A DNA stretch of 43,775 nt. Source: an uncultured Myxococcales bacterium. GTDB lineage: Bacteria > Myxococcota_A > UBA9042. Numbering within the stretch: the stretch's first letter is position 1; each line of letters opens with the position of its first letter. The DNA lies in assembly GCA_903896545.1 (NCBI GenBank), contig CAITYF010000086.1, forward strand, positions 1 to 43,775, in the 5' to 3' direction. Under the pieces are notes generated by a model. It had not been told where the DNA came from. It was given only the letters and a program-made list of their open reading frames with translations, and made no database searches. Positions 8,415-18,327 of this stretch are shown here, piece by piece. The translations under genes were made by a program, and so were the position numbers.

Positions 8415-9797
8415 CTAATACTTGCCGCTGATCGAAATCATCAGGAGCGTGTTGCTCGCATCAAGCAAGCGAATGCGCTGGCCGATCGAGTCCACGCTGG
8501 GCAGGTACACCGGGCTGAACTCGTTGGTGTTGTTGGAGTTCTTCACTTCGACGCCGTTCTTCTTGTCCAGATCGACGCCGGGGTCGGCAAAGGTCAGGAA
8601 GTGCGCGGTTTCTCGCATCCAGCCGACCTTCGCCGAGATCTGGAAGTACTTGATCGGCTGGTAGTGCACCGCCGCCCAACCGGCAAAGCGGCCGTACGGC
8701 TCGACCGTCGTGATGCCATCGGTCTGCGTCAGCTTGCCGTCCGCGCCCGGATCCGACCGCGTGTGCAGCGTGTTGACGCAACCGGTCGCCGCTTGGCACG
8801 GGTTCTCGGCGGACGCCAGCGCTTCCCAGATTTCCGTGTATTCGCGGCCGCGGAAGATGTAGTCCATGCCAAAGCCGCCTTCGACCTCGATGCGCTTCTC
8901 CTGCTTCACGTCTTCCCACGGCACGACCGTCAGACCGAACTGCGAGCCGATCTGGTTGCCCGGATCCACATCGCGGCCCTGCGTGGAGCCGTGGTTTTTG
9001 AAGAGACCGCTGTCCGAGCCAAAGCGGAAGTTGCCGTGCAAGTTGAAGAACGGTTCGAAGATCGTGAGCGCGCGGCGCGAGATCGTCGAGTAGAGGCTCA
9101 GTTCGTAGAAGCCTTCGCCCACGCCGGTGTTGTCGACCTTCATCGCCTGACCGGTCGGCACTTTCAGGTCAAAACCGAAGACCCAAGTCGGGTGCGTGGC
9201 GTCGCGGTAGTAGTTGTACGGCGACCACTTCAGGCCAAAGATCATGTCGCCAAAGCCGGAGCGTTCCTTGCTGTTGTACGGCGCCTTGAACAGGACTTCC
9301 GAGTCCTTGGCCGAGTAGATCGTCGAATTCGTGCGGTCCACGCCGTCGACGAAGTCGTGCTGCCACTTATCCGACGTGACAAACGGGAAGGTCATGTAGA
9401 ATTCGAGGTCTTTGTACACGCCGAACCGCGCGTCGACGAACATCGTGTTCTTGGACCGCTGGTACTTCATTTCGCGGGCGTAGATGTTGCCCGAGCTGCT
9501 GCACAAGCCGTTGCCGATCGCGTCGCCGACCAGACAGCGCGTTTCGCGGCCGATCGTTGCGGTCCGGCTCTCGTTTTGGAAGCGCACGCGCAACGCCATG
9601 TCGAACGGATCGTCGTCGTCAAACGAATCCAGAACATCCGTCGTTTCCACCGCGCGTGCCGTGCGTGGCTGCGCCAGTGTGCCGAGCAGTGCCAGCGCCA
9701 GCATGCTCGCGCAGCGCAATCCCCAGGTGACGCCACGCGGTGCGCGCAACGCCGGAAGAGGCAAGTGCTGGTTCGTAGCCTCGTTCGCCATCGCCAT
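8415..9797 (-). CDS. Predicted outer-membrane beta-barrel protein
   Basis: This 460-residue protein has a long signal peptide whose hydrophobic core is MLALALLGTLA, ending near ARAVE. The remainder alternates short amphipathic strands with turns, with many aromatic residues at strand ends (DMALRVRFQNES, EFYMTFPFVTS, MIFGLKWSPYNYY), and it ends in a Tyr as barrel proteins usually do. I recognise no enzymatic motif. It resembles the uncharacterised porin or transporter-like barrels that are common in Myxococcota. The start at 9797 (MAMANEA) follows GAGAGGAAC; the second Met at 9791 is equally possible. It has its own promoter (9877-9905). Function unknown. Confidence 0.78.
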   Translation of the reverse strand: MAMANEATNQHLPLPALRAPRGVTWGLRCASMLALALLGTLAQPRTARAVETTDVLDSFDDDDPFDMALRVRFQNESRTATIGRETRCLVGDAIGNGLCSSSGNIYAREMKYQRSKNTMFVDARFGVYKDLEFYMTFPFVTSDKWQHDFVDGVDRTNSTIYSAKDSEVLFKAPYNSKERSGFGDMIFGLKWSPYNYYRDATHPTWVFGFDLKVPTGQAMKVDNTGVGEGFYELSLYSTISRRALTIFEPFFNLHGNFRFGSDSGLFKNHGSTQGRDVDPGNQIGSQFGLTVVPWEDVKQEKRIEVEGGFGMDYIFRGREYTEIWEALASAENPCQAATGCVNTLHTRSDPGADGKLTQTDGITTVEPYGRFAGWAAVHYQPIKYFQISAKVGWMRETAHFLTFADPGVDLDKKNGVEVKNSNNTNEFSPVYLPSVDSIGQRIRLLDASNTLLMISISGKY

Positions 9798-9876
9798 CGT
9801 CGTTCCTCTCGCGCCGTCAAGGCAGGGCAGTCCAGTGCGCTGGGATTTCAACCTCAGCCGTCCGTGCCAGTCCGCG

Positions 9877-9905
9877 AGCATACCGGCGCGAAGTTGCATC
9901 GGCAA
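9877..9905 (-). promoter_or_regulatory. Predicted promoter of the beta-barrel gene
   Basis: Read on the minus strand: TTGCCG (-35, 9900-9905), a 17-base spacer and TATGCT (-10, 9877-9882). The predicted start lies near 9870, about 75 bases upstream of the ATG. The rest of the 274-base gap (9798-10071) shows nothing else I can support. Confidence 0.5.
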
Positions 9906-10071
9906 GTATCGTGACTCGCGCAGATCCATCGCTTCTGGCGCCTTTCGCCGTCGCTGCCTTGAAAACTGCGCGCGATGGCGTTCGACGTTGCCTTTGCTCA
10001 GCGTCCTTCGGGCAAAATCGCGGGTAGATTCTGCGAGCTGCGGCCACACGGCTTTGCGTTCGTCGCGTCGC

Positions 10072-12078
10072 TCAATCCAAACGGCGCAGCGCTTCCACGG
10101 GCGCGCGCGAGGCCGCGCGTTGGGCGCTCCACCACGCTGCGGCGAAGGCAAGAACGGTGGCAGCGATGCCGGCGACGACAAAAGTCGATGCCTCGATCAG
10201 CACAGGCAACCGCGAGATCAGGTAGACCTGCGGGTCAAGCGGGTAGCCAACGGCGTCGAGCAACAAGCAGGCCAAACCGCCGACGGCGAGCCCCAATGCG
10301 GTGCCCATCAAGCCAACGACCAGTCCTTGAACGAGAAAAATCGCCGCGACCGACCGCCGCGTGCCGCCCATCGCGCGGATGATCGCGATCTCGCGGGCGC
10401 GTTCGTGCACGACGACGGCCTGAGTGCCGACGACGTTGAGGGCGGCGACCAAGACGATAATGAACGGAAATAGCGACATGGCGATCTTCTGCATGCGCGC
10501 GGCATCAAAGATGTTGCGGTTCATTTCCTGCCAGTCGATCACGCGCCACGCGCTGCCGTTGCGCGGGCGAAGCTGGCGTGCGGCGCGAAAAGCGCTGACC
10601 CAGTTGTCGACGACCGCGACGGTGTTCGTCGGCGGACGGACGGTCATTCCGGTGAGGTTCTCGTGGCCGAGGCTGCCCAAGCGTTCGTGCAACAATTTGG
10701 CATCGCTCAGCAATTCCCCGATTTCAGTCGGTTCCAAGGCGGCGCGAAAGGAGTCAGCGCGTTCGGCGGCGAGGATCGGATCGTCCACCCGCACCTCCAC
10801 CCACCGCGCCAGATCGCCGCGACCCAAGAAGCGCTGCGCCGCGGCAAAATCGCACAGCGCGAGGCGCTGATCGTGATCAAAGAAGCCGGTGCGAATGATC
10901 GCAGCGACCCGAAAGCGCCCGCTGGCGCTCTGTGCTTGCGCTTGCCCGGAGTCGCCACTGTCCAGTCCGCGCAATGGCGACACCGCGCGGACTTCATCGC
11001 CAACTTTGACTTGAAGGCGCTTGGCGAGGCCTTCTCCCAGCGCCATCGCCGGCAGCTCACCGGCAAAACCGAGCCATTCTGGTGTCTTCAACACGTGCTG
11101 CACGCCATCTGGCAAGGTGACTTGAAGGGGCGCGTTGTTCAAAGGCACAGCGACGATCGCCGCGACGGCGGGCGACAGCGGTTCGGTCGGCGGCAACACC
11201 GCGTGAACGGTTGCACCTTGAAGGATCAGCGCCAGCGTCTCGCCGTCGTGCAGTTCGACGGTTTGATCGTGCTGCGTCCCGCCGGATTGCCAGCGCACGA
11301 CGTACTGCCCACCCAGCACTTCCCACGACGCAACGAGCGCGCACGGCGACTTTTTGGCGCGGCGGAGAGGCTCCATGCCGGTGGGTTCCAGCAAGTAAAC
11401 GCCGGAATCGGCATTCTTTTCCGCTGGCGTCTTGCCACAGCCATTGGCGTCAAAGACGACCAGACCCGCTGAGCCCACGCCCGGCGGCAGAATCGAGAAC
11501 GGCTGGGCAAAATCGTCGCCCACTGCGACCACGTGCCGCGCCGAGGCGATGCCGTGCACCACCTGCAACTGGCCTTTTTGCTGTTTCAGAAGGGGGAATT
11601 CGCCCTGCGTGTCCAACTTTCCCGACACAACCGCACCTTCGGGCAGACCTTGAACCGTCGCCGCCGGCACCCCGCGCACGATCGCGCCTGCGCGCCCGCC
11701 TGCCGCCGAGAGCATCATGTCGTCGTACGTCGCAGGCGCCACGATCCGCACGCCTGGCACGTTCTTCAACTTGTCCTGCACGTCGCGCCACTCGCGCAGA
11801 TCGACGCCGCGCTTCATGATCACGAGGTGCGGGTAGGTCGCCAGAATGCGATCCTGAAACGCGACTTGAAAACCGGTGTTGACGGCCAGCACGACGATCA
11901 GCGCCGCGACACCCAGTGCGATGCCCGCGACGGACATCGCCGTCACCAAAGACAAGTGCAAACTCCGGCGAGATCGCAAAAGGCGACCCGCGAGCATGAG
12001 CTCGTAGAAGCGTGGAGTCGTTGGCAACGGGTCTTGGCTATGCACGACTTCTTGACGCGGGTGGTGGGGGGCAAGCAT
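10072..12078 (-). CDS. FtsX/LolC-LolE-type ABC transporter permease with enlarged periplasmic domain
   Basis: This inner-membrane permease belongs to the LolCDE/MacB group, which with an ATPase drives lipoprotein release towards LolA or related export. The N-terminus carries the LolC/E pattern: FYELMLAGRLLRSRR, then a first helix around SVAGIALGVAALIVVLAV, then FQDRILATYPHLVIM. The C-terminal FtsX core has three helices (MSLFPFIIVLVAALNVVGT, GLVVGLMGTALGLAVGGLA, FVVAGIAATVLAFAAAWW) with the loop HERAREIAIIRAMGGTRRSV. At about 668 residues it is far longer than LolC/E (about 400-415); the extra residues lie between the first two helices. No lolD-like ATPase gene is in the window. The start at 12078 is the best compromise; an upstream in-frame Met at 12168 exists, and the conserved part begins about 22 residues into this call. 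Confidence 0.85.
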   Translation of the reverse strand: MLAPHHPRQEVVHSQDPLPTTPRFYELMLAGRLLRSRRSLHLSLVTAMSVAGIALGVAALIVVLAVNTGFQVAFQDRILATYPHLVIMKRGVDLREWRDVQDKLKNVPGVRIVAPATYDDMMLSAAGGRAGAIVRGVPAATVQGLPEGAVVSGKLDTQGEFPLLKQQKGQLQVVHGIASARHVVAVGDDFAQPFSILPPGVGSAGLVVFDANGCGKTPAEKNADSGVYLLEPTGMEPLRRAKKSPCALVASWEVLGGQYVVRWQSGGTQHDQTVELHDGETLALILQGATVHAVLPPTEPLSPAVAAIVAVPLNNAPLQVTLPDGVQHVLKTPEWLGFAGELPAMALGEGLAKRLQVKVGDEVRAVSPLRGLDSGDSGQAQAQSASGRFRVAAIIRTGFFDHDQRLALCDFAAAQRFLGRGDLARWVEVRVDDPILAAERADSFRAALEPTEIGELLSDAKLLHERLGSLGHENLTGMTVRPPTNTVAVVDNWVSAFRAARQLRPRNGSAWRVIDWQEMNRNIFDAARMQKIAMSLFPFIIVLVAALNVVGTQAVVVHERAREIAIIRAMGGTRRSVAAIFLVQGLVVGLMGTALGLAVGGLACLLLDAVGYPLDPQVYLISRLPVLIEASTFVVAGIAATVLAFAAAWWSAQRAASRAPVEALRRLD

Positions 12079-12091
12079 CCTGACGTGCGGC

Positions 12092-12109
12092 TTGGCCACT
12101 TGCGGCCAA
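12092..12109. promoter_or_regulatory. Inverted repeat between divergent genes
   Basis: TTGGCC and GGCCAA are separated by six bases in the 120-base gap between the permease and the divergent lipoprotein gene. The position and dyad symmetry fit an operator, but no regulator can be named. Confidence 0.25.
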
Positions 12110-12198
12110 ACTGGATGCGACCGGGACAGTGGCACGTCGTGGCGTTGCGGGCAAGCCTTCGCGCGCACGGAACGCTGCAGTCGGTTGGAGAAACGGCG

Positions 12199-13941
12199 AT
12201 GGGCAACGGCTTGGTAGTCTGGCGTAGCGTGGTGGTGGCGGTCACGCTGCTGGGTCTGGGGCTGGCGGGCTGTGGTGACCCGCCGATCGCGACGAACGGA
12301 TCGGGCGATGCAACGGGCGACGTGGCCAAGCTCGACGGCAAGACCGGCGACGTGGCAGCAGACAGTGTGGATGGAATGGTTGACGCTGCCACCGACGGCG
12401 AAGACGCCGCGACGGACGGCGCTTCAGACGCGCAGGGCGACGGCGGTCCGGACGTGATCCTGACTGATGGCGTCTTCATCTACGATGGCGGACCGCAGCC
12501 GGACATCGATGCGACGGCGGACGATATCCTGTGCGGCGGCGGCAAAGTAACTGACTTTCATCTCGTTTCCACCGATCCGCCCGAAGGCGGCGCAGGCGTG
12601 GCAAACCCGTTTACATTCACGATGACCTTCAACACGTTGGTGAAGGCGGTCGTCATCGGCCCGAACACCGTTCAGGTCAGCGTGAACGGCGAGATCATCG
12701 AGGGCAAGTTCAGCGTTTCCTGCAATTCCTTCACCTTCAAAGCCAACAGTGCCGTGTTAGGTGCCAGCCGCGTGGACGTGACGCTGTCGCCTTTGGTGCA
12801 GGCGGAGATCGGTTTCAACTTGCCCAATCAGGTCAACTACCACTTCTACGTGCGCGGTTATGACGGGATGGCGCCTTATGAGAAGCTGGCGCAGCGGTAC
12901 GCACCGACCTTGCGTCAAGCCGTGGCGGGAGGGAATGCCGCCAACGATCAGCTGCGTTCGTTCGATTTTGACGGCAATTGGGCTGCGTCAGACAACGGCG
13001 CCAACGTCAGCAAGTTTCCAGCGCTGGGGCAGGCCGGCTGGTCGGTCCTGGAGACGCAGAGCCACTACTTCATCACCTACGTGTACTTCTGGCCGCACAG
13101 AACCGTCGTGCTCGCGGGCGTGGCGTTCGACAACGATTCCTCTGGAGCGACCGTCGCCGTGGCCAAATGGCCGGCGGAGCACCCGGTCGCCGTGACGACC
13201 TGGTTCAAGCAGAAAAGCATGGAAGAAATGTGGACCTGGGTGACGAGCGAAAGTGGCATTCCCAAGACAGGCTACGTCCGCGGCGTGCTGCCGGAATCCA
13301 CTTTGTTCCCGCCGAGCAAGGACACGTGGGGCTGCGAGAACATCGCGGGCTGTACCCCCAGGCGCTATCCGGCGTTTCTGACTTCCGGGAATCACCAGAG
13401 TTGCTTGTGGCTGGATGCCGGCGACAACCTGAACTGCACGAACAACGCGGCGACGCAGGTGGACCTCAAGTGGATCGATTACGTGCCGGGGGCGACGCCG
13501 ACTGAGCCCGGCGCCGCCGCTGCACCTGGGCCAGTCGCCACCTACGGTCTGCAATCGACGTACGACACGTGGTGGCCCCGCCGTCAGGACGCCGGTGCGG
13601 ACGGCATGTGGACAGACACCAGCTACAGCTATGTGCCGGCCGCCACGCGCCCGCCGGGCGTCAAGATGGTCATCGGCGGCAAGTTCTACAACAAAGACAA
13701 CGACGCGAGCCGTCCGCCGTGGGCGTGGAATTGGAAGGGCACGGATTACTACCAGTTGCCTGTGGGCACGGTCTTCCTGGATCCCGCGTATGCGAACGCC
13801 AAGCGGTTTCAGGACACCAAGAACCCGCTGGGCGACTACAACGCGGCCAAGAAGACCGGCTGGTCACAGGACTACTGCTTCAATCCGTACCTCTACATTG
13901 ACCTGCGCACCTCGGCGAACTGCGTCGGCACCGTGCCATAA
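12199..13941 (+). CDS. Secreted lipoprotein with Ig-like domain and uncharacterised C-terminal domain
   Basis: This 580-residue predicted lipoprotein starts MGNGLVVWRSVVVAVTLLG, with lipobox LAGC (Cys about residue 28), after GGAGAAACGGCG. An Asp/Ala/Gly-rich linker runs to about residue 115. An SbsA-type Ig-like domain follows (VSTDPPEGGAGVANPFTFTM..., about 122-215). The C-terminal 360 residues contain RYAPTLRQAV, FDFDGNW, LETQSHYFITYVYFWP and a terminal FNPYLYIDL. These recall a domain family seen in other myxobacterial lipoproteins and remotely VPS62-like proteins, in which a His-Glu-Asn-Asp segment normally follows the FITY strand; here it reads FDNDSSG. Function unknown. The start was moved well downstream of the longest open frame because only this one yields a signal peptide. 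Confidence 0.78.
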   Translation: MGNGLVVWRSVVVAVTLLGLGLAGCGDPPIATNGSGDATGDVAKLDGKTGDVAADSVDGMVDAATDGEDAATDGASDAQGDGGPDVILTDGVFIYDGGPQPDIDATADDILCGGGKVTDFHLVSTDPPEGGAGVANPFTFTMTFNTLVKAVVIGPNTVQVSVNGEIIEGKFSVSCNSFTFKANSAVLGASRVDVTLSPLVQAEIGFNLPNQVNYHFYVRGYDGMAPYEKLAQRYAPTLRQAVAGGNAANDQLRSFDFDGNWAASDNGANVSKFPALGQAGWSVLETQSHYFITYVYFWPHRTVVLAGVAFDNDSSGATVAVAKWPAEHPVAVTTWFKQKSMEEMWTWVTSESGIPKTGYVRGVLPESTLFPPSKDTWGCENIAGCTPRRYPAFLTSGNHQSCLWLDAGDNLNCTNNAATQVDLKWIDYVPGATPTEPGAAAAPGPVATYGLQSTYDTWWPRRQDAGADGMWTDTSYSYVPAATRPPGVKMVIGGKFYNKDNDASRPPWAWNWKGTDYYQLPVGTVFLDPAYANAKRFQDTKNPLGDYNAAKKTGWSQDYCFNPYLYIDLRTSANCVGTVP

Positions 13942-13943
13942 AG

Positions 13944-14402
13944 CTAGCGGCTACGCACCGGCGCTTTCACCGGCTTGCGGCTGCGGCTGACCAACCAACC
14001 GAGCACTGCACCTGCAAGACCCAGCGCGATCGGGCTGCTTGCCGTCGGGCTCGCGGTGCAACCGCCCTCATGCTTGTCACCGTCGTGATCGCCGTCGCCA
14101 GGTCCGGACGTCGGCGTGCCGTCACCCGCCGCATCGGTCGCGGTCGCAGCGTCCGCCGCCGCAGCATCGGCAGACGCTGTCGCATCTGGCGGCGCTGCCA
14201 AGCCATCGCCGTCTGGACTCGCTTGCGCGTCTTCTGCATCCGCCGCGGCCGCATCCTCGGCGTCCGCCGCTGTGGCGTCAGCCGGCGATTCGGTCGCCGT
14301 TGCGTCGTCGGGCGCGCTGGTCGCGTCCTCGTCTGCCCACGCCTGACTCGCCAAGGTGCCAGTCATTGCCATCGCCACCATAAACTTCTTCCACGTCTTC
14401 AT
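13944..14402 (-). CDS. Small Ala/Asp-rich protein with MYXO-CTERM-like anchor
   Basis: This 152-residue protein has a signal peptide (MKTWKKFMVAMAMTGTLASQAWA). It continues as a low-complexity stretch made almost only of Ala, Asp, Thr, Ser, Glu, Pro and Gly (about 24-110), with no predicted fold. The end reads HEGGC, then a hydrophobic helix (IALGLAGAVLGWLV) and SRSRKP, as in MYXO-CTERM tails, so it is probably anchored and processed at the cell surface. It may act as a flexible acidic spacer; no function is known. The ATG at 14402 follows GGAGGAAGTG. It converges on the lipoprotein gene with two bases between their ends, and its promoter (14453-14481) lies in the gap shared with purA. Confidence 0.72.
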   Translation of the reverse strand: MKTWKKFMVAMAMTGTLASQAWADEDATSAPDDATATESPADATAADAEDAAAADAEDAQASPDGDGLAAPPDATASADAAAADAATATDAAGDGTPTSGPGDGDHDGDKHEGGCTASPTASSPIALGLAGAVLGWLVSRSRKPVKAPVRSR

Positions 14403-14443
14403 CACTTCCTCCGGGTCCGGCAACAGGGGATCGCGCCGTCTGA

Positions 14444-15934
<1,491 letters not shown>

Positions 15935-15963
15935 TTGCGCAGGGTCCGGAACCGGCGTAGCTT
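15935..15963 (+). promoter_or_regulatory. Predicted promoter of the AAA+ gene (leaderless type)
   Basis: TTGCGC (-35, 15935-15940), a 17-base spacer and TAGCTT (-10, 15958-15963). Only six bases separate the -10 element from the ATG at 15970, so transcription should start at or next to the start codon. No ribosome-binding site precedes the ATG, which agrees with a leaderless message. Confidence 0.55.
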
Positions 15964-15969
15964 CTGCCC

Positions 15970-18318
15970 ATGGCCCGACTTGGACTGACAGGACTTCCGC
16001 CGCATCGCCCCATCGAGACCGCGCTGACGTGGTTGCCCGGTGTGAGCCGTGCGCGTGCCAAGGCGATCCTGCAAGAAGCGCGTATTGATCCTGAAATCAC
16101 AACTGAATCGCTGAGCGCCGCGCAGCTTGAGCTCGTGCGTCAACTGCTGCGCGACGATCCGAATGCCGCACCTGTGGAAACGCCTTGGCTAGCCGGCGCG
16201 GCTGTCGATTTTGCGCCGTACCTGGATCGCGTCCGTGCGCTCCTGCAACGCTACCTCGCCGTGCTTCGTCCGTGGGAACGGCCCGGCGATGACCCGACCC
16301 GCGCGCCGTGGCCGACCGGCGTCGCCGCGACGTTGGACGCGACCGCACTGCGTTGCTTGCGCGGCGAGGCCCTGGACGGCGAGCGCCAAGCGTTTGTGCA
16401 GCGTTTGGATGCGGAGCTGGCGGTCTCCTACGACGCGATTCTGCCCACCAGCGATGGCGCCCGACGTTTTGACGAACTTCGCGCCGCGTTTGTGCTTGAC
16501 GATCTGGCTTGCGACGCGCTCTGGCTCGTTCTGGCTCCGGCGATTGTGCCGGAATTTCTGTGGCTCTACCGTGCGCTTTGGCGCGATCCAACGCAGACAG
16601 CGTGGCCGGAAGATTTGCTGCTGCACGCCCTTGACCCGTTTGCGACGCGCGGTGCCGCAGTGCTCGCCGATCTGGCACAAAACGCCACGCTGCGGCGCTA
16701 CGGGCTGGTGCGGGTTGCCGGTGACGAAGCGGAGAGCACGCGTTGGCAGGCGGCGCGTTGGGTAACGCGGCACCTGTTGGGCGTGCCTTCCGAGTTGGAC
16801 GATCTGACCGGCGTGTTGGCGCACCCGCTGCGCGCGGAATCAGAAGCGCCGCCGCTGACCCCCGCATTGCGCGAGGCGTTGACGCGCGGTTTCCGTGGCC
16901 GTCGCCGATTTCTCGTCATCGGCTCAGAGCGCTCTGGCGCGCTTCGCTTGGCGCGCGAGTCGCTATCCACGCTAGGCGAAGGCCTCCTGGAAGTCCGGTT
17001 GGACCTGCTTTTGGAAGGCGACCTGACGCGTCTGGGCGGGCTGCTGGGGCGCGCGCGCCTGGCGCGTTCTGGCGTGTTTTTCAGTCACGCGGAGGCGATT
17101 GATCGCGGCGAACACGGCGCGGAGCGCCTGGCCAGCCTGCTGCATCTCTTGGAACGCGAAACGACGACGCTCTTTTTCCACGGTCACATCGGTCGTTCTG
17201 CCGAGTCGGGGCATCTTTCGCCGCGTGCCCGCCTTGGGCTGTTGCGCGAACTCGGTTGCGTGGAGTTGCCCACGGCGCCGCCGGTCGTCTTGGAGCGCCG
17301 CGCGCTGTGGCTGAGTCGGCTTCGGGACCGGATCGTGCCGGCGGAGTTGGACGACACCGTCGCATCGGTCAGCGTGTACAAGTTTGGCGTGGACGAGATC
17401 GACCTCGCATCCAGCCTCGCTTCCGCCGCCGCCGCTTCGCGCAACGCCAGCGCGACGCGTTTGCAGATCGGCGACGTCGAACGCGCGTGTCGCGAAGTGG
17501 CGAGCTCGCGCTTGGCGGGGCTGGCCACCCGCGTGAATGTGCGTGGACGCTGGCACACGACGATCCTGCCCGACGACACGAAGGAAGTGCTGGATGAGAT
17601 GGTGCGCTTTGGCCGCCACGCTGCCTTCGTCCTCGACGAGCAGGGCTATGGCCGCACGATGGGCTACGGCCGTGCGCTGACGGCGCTTTTTTCGGGCCCT
17701 TCCGGCACCGGTAAGACGCTCTGCGCAGGCTTGGTCGCCCGCGACCTGGGGTTGGAGCTGTTTCGCGTCGACCTGGCGAGCGTCGTGTCCAAGTACATTG
17801 GCGAGACGGAAGAACGGCTGTCCAAGCTTTTTGACGCCAGCCAGGATGCAGGCATTGCGTTGCTGTTCGACGAAGCGGACGCGCTTTTTGCCAAACGCAC
17901 CGACGTGCAGTCGTCGGTCGATCGGTACGCGAACCTAGAAGTGAACTACCTGTTGCAGCGCTTGGAAGATTTTGACGGCGTCGTCATTTTAACCTCGAAC
18001 CATCCCGACGCGATCGACGGCGCGTTCTTGCGGCGCATTCGCTTCAAGCCGCACTTTCCGCCGCCGGAAACTGCGGAGCGGACGCGCCTGTGGCAGGTGA
18101 TGATCCCCACGGACGCGCCGCAGGAGCCCGATCTGAAGCTGCGCGATCTGGCGGCCGACTGGGAACTTACTGGCGGGCAAATTCAAAACGCCGTTCTGCG
18201 CGCCGCAGTTTGGGCGCGCGACGCCGAAGTTCGGCTCAGCTACGCACTTCTCGCCAAAGCGGGAGAACGGGAGTACAAGGATGCAGGACGTGTAGTGCGT
18301 GTTTACGCTGACGATTGA
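15970..18318 (+). CDS. AAA+ ATPase with N-terminal uS13-like domain
   Basis: This 782-residue protein has at least three parts. Residues 1-60 follow the N-terminal helix-two-turn-helix of ribosomal protein uS13 almost position for position: MARLGL start, a hydrophobic IETALTWLPGVSRARAKAIL in place of the VxIALTYIYGIGRxxAxxIL pattern, then the IDPE and L-S/T-x-x-x-L segments. Residues 150-440 look like the helical and degenerate ATPase region of two-part AAA+ proteins, with GSERSGA lacking the P-loop Lys. Residues 540-782 form an active AAA+ module: Walker A GPSGTGKT (about 577), the segment SKYIGETEERLSKLFD, Walker B LLFDEADALF (about 631), and sensor/arginine residues in SNHPDAIDGAFLRRIRF. 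The C-terminal module resembles ATPases of contractile injection systems, but no such genes are near. It probably remodels a protein partner. Confidence 0.88.
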   Translation: MARLGLTGLPPHRPIETALTWLPGVSRARAKAILQEARIDPEITTESLSAAQLELVRQLLRDDPNAAPVETPWLAGAAVDFAPYLDRVRALLQRYLAVLRPWERPGDDPTRAPWPTGVAATLDATALRCLRGEALDGERQAFVQRLDAELAVSYDAILPTSDGARRFDELRAAFVLDDLACDALWLVLAPAIVPEFLWLYRALWRDPTQTAWPEDLLLHALDPFATRGAAVLADLAQNATLRRYGLVRVAGDEAESTRWQAARWVTRHLLGVPSELDDLTGVLAHPLRAESEAPPLTPALREALTRGFRGRRRFLVIGSERSGALRLARESLSTLGEGLLEVRLDLLLEGDLTRLGGLLGRARLARSGVFFSHAEAIDRGEHGAERLASLLHLLERETTTLFFHGHIGRSAESGHLSPRARLGLLRELGCVELPTAPPVVLERRALWLSRLRDRIVPAELDDTVASVSVYKFGVDEIDLASSLASAAAASRNASATRLQIGDVERACREVASSRLAGLATRVNVRGRWHTTILPDDTKEVLDEMVRFGRHAAFVLDEQGYGRTMGYGRALTALFSGPSGTGKTLCAGLVARDLGLELFRVDLASVVSKYIGETEERLSKLFDASQDAGIALLFDEADALFAKRTDVQSSVDRYANLEVNYLLQRLEDFDGVVILTSNHPDAIDGAFLRRIRFKPHFPPPETAERTRLWQVMIPTDAPQEPDLKLRDLAADWELTGGQIQNAVLRAAVWARDAEVRLSYALLAKAGEREYKDAGRVVRVYADD

Positions 18319-18327
18319 GGAAAAGTC

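Noticed and set aside
11533..12198. N-terminal extension of the lipoprotein ending at 13941
   Set aside because: It lies on the antisense of the permease gene and would hide the signal peptide; the ATG at 12199 has a ribosome-binding site.
15970..18318. Member of a complete contractile injection cluster
   Set aside because: No sheath, tube, baseplate or effector genes are found around it.
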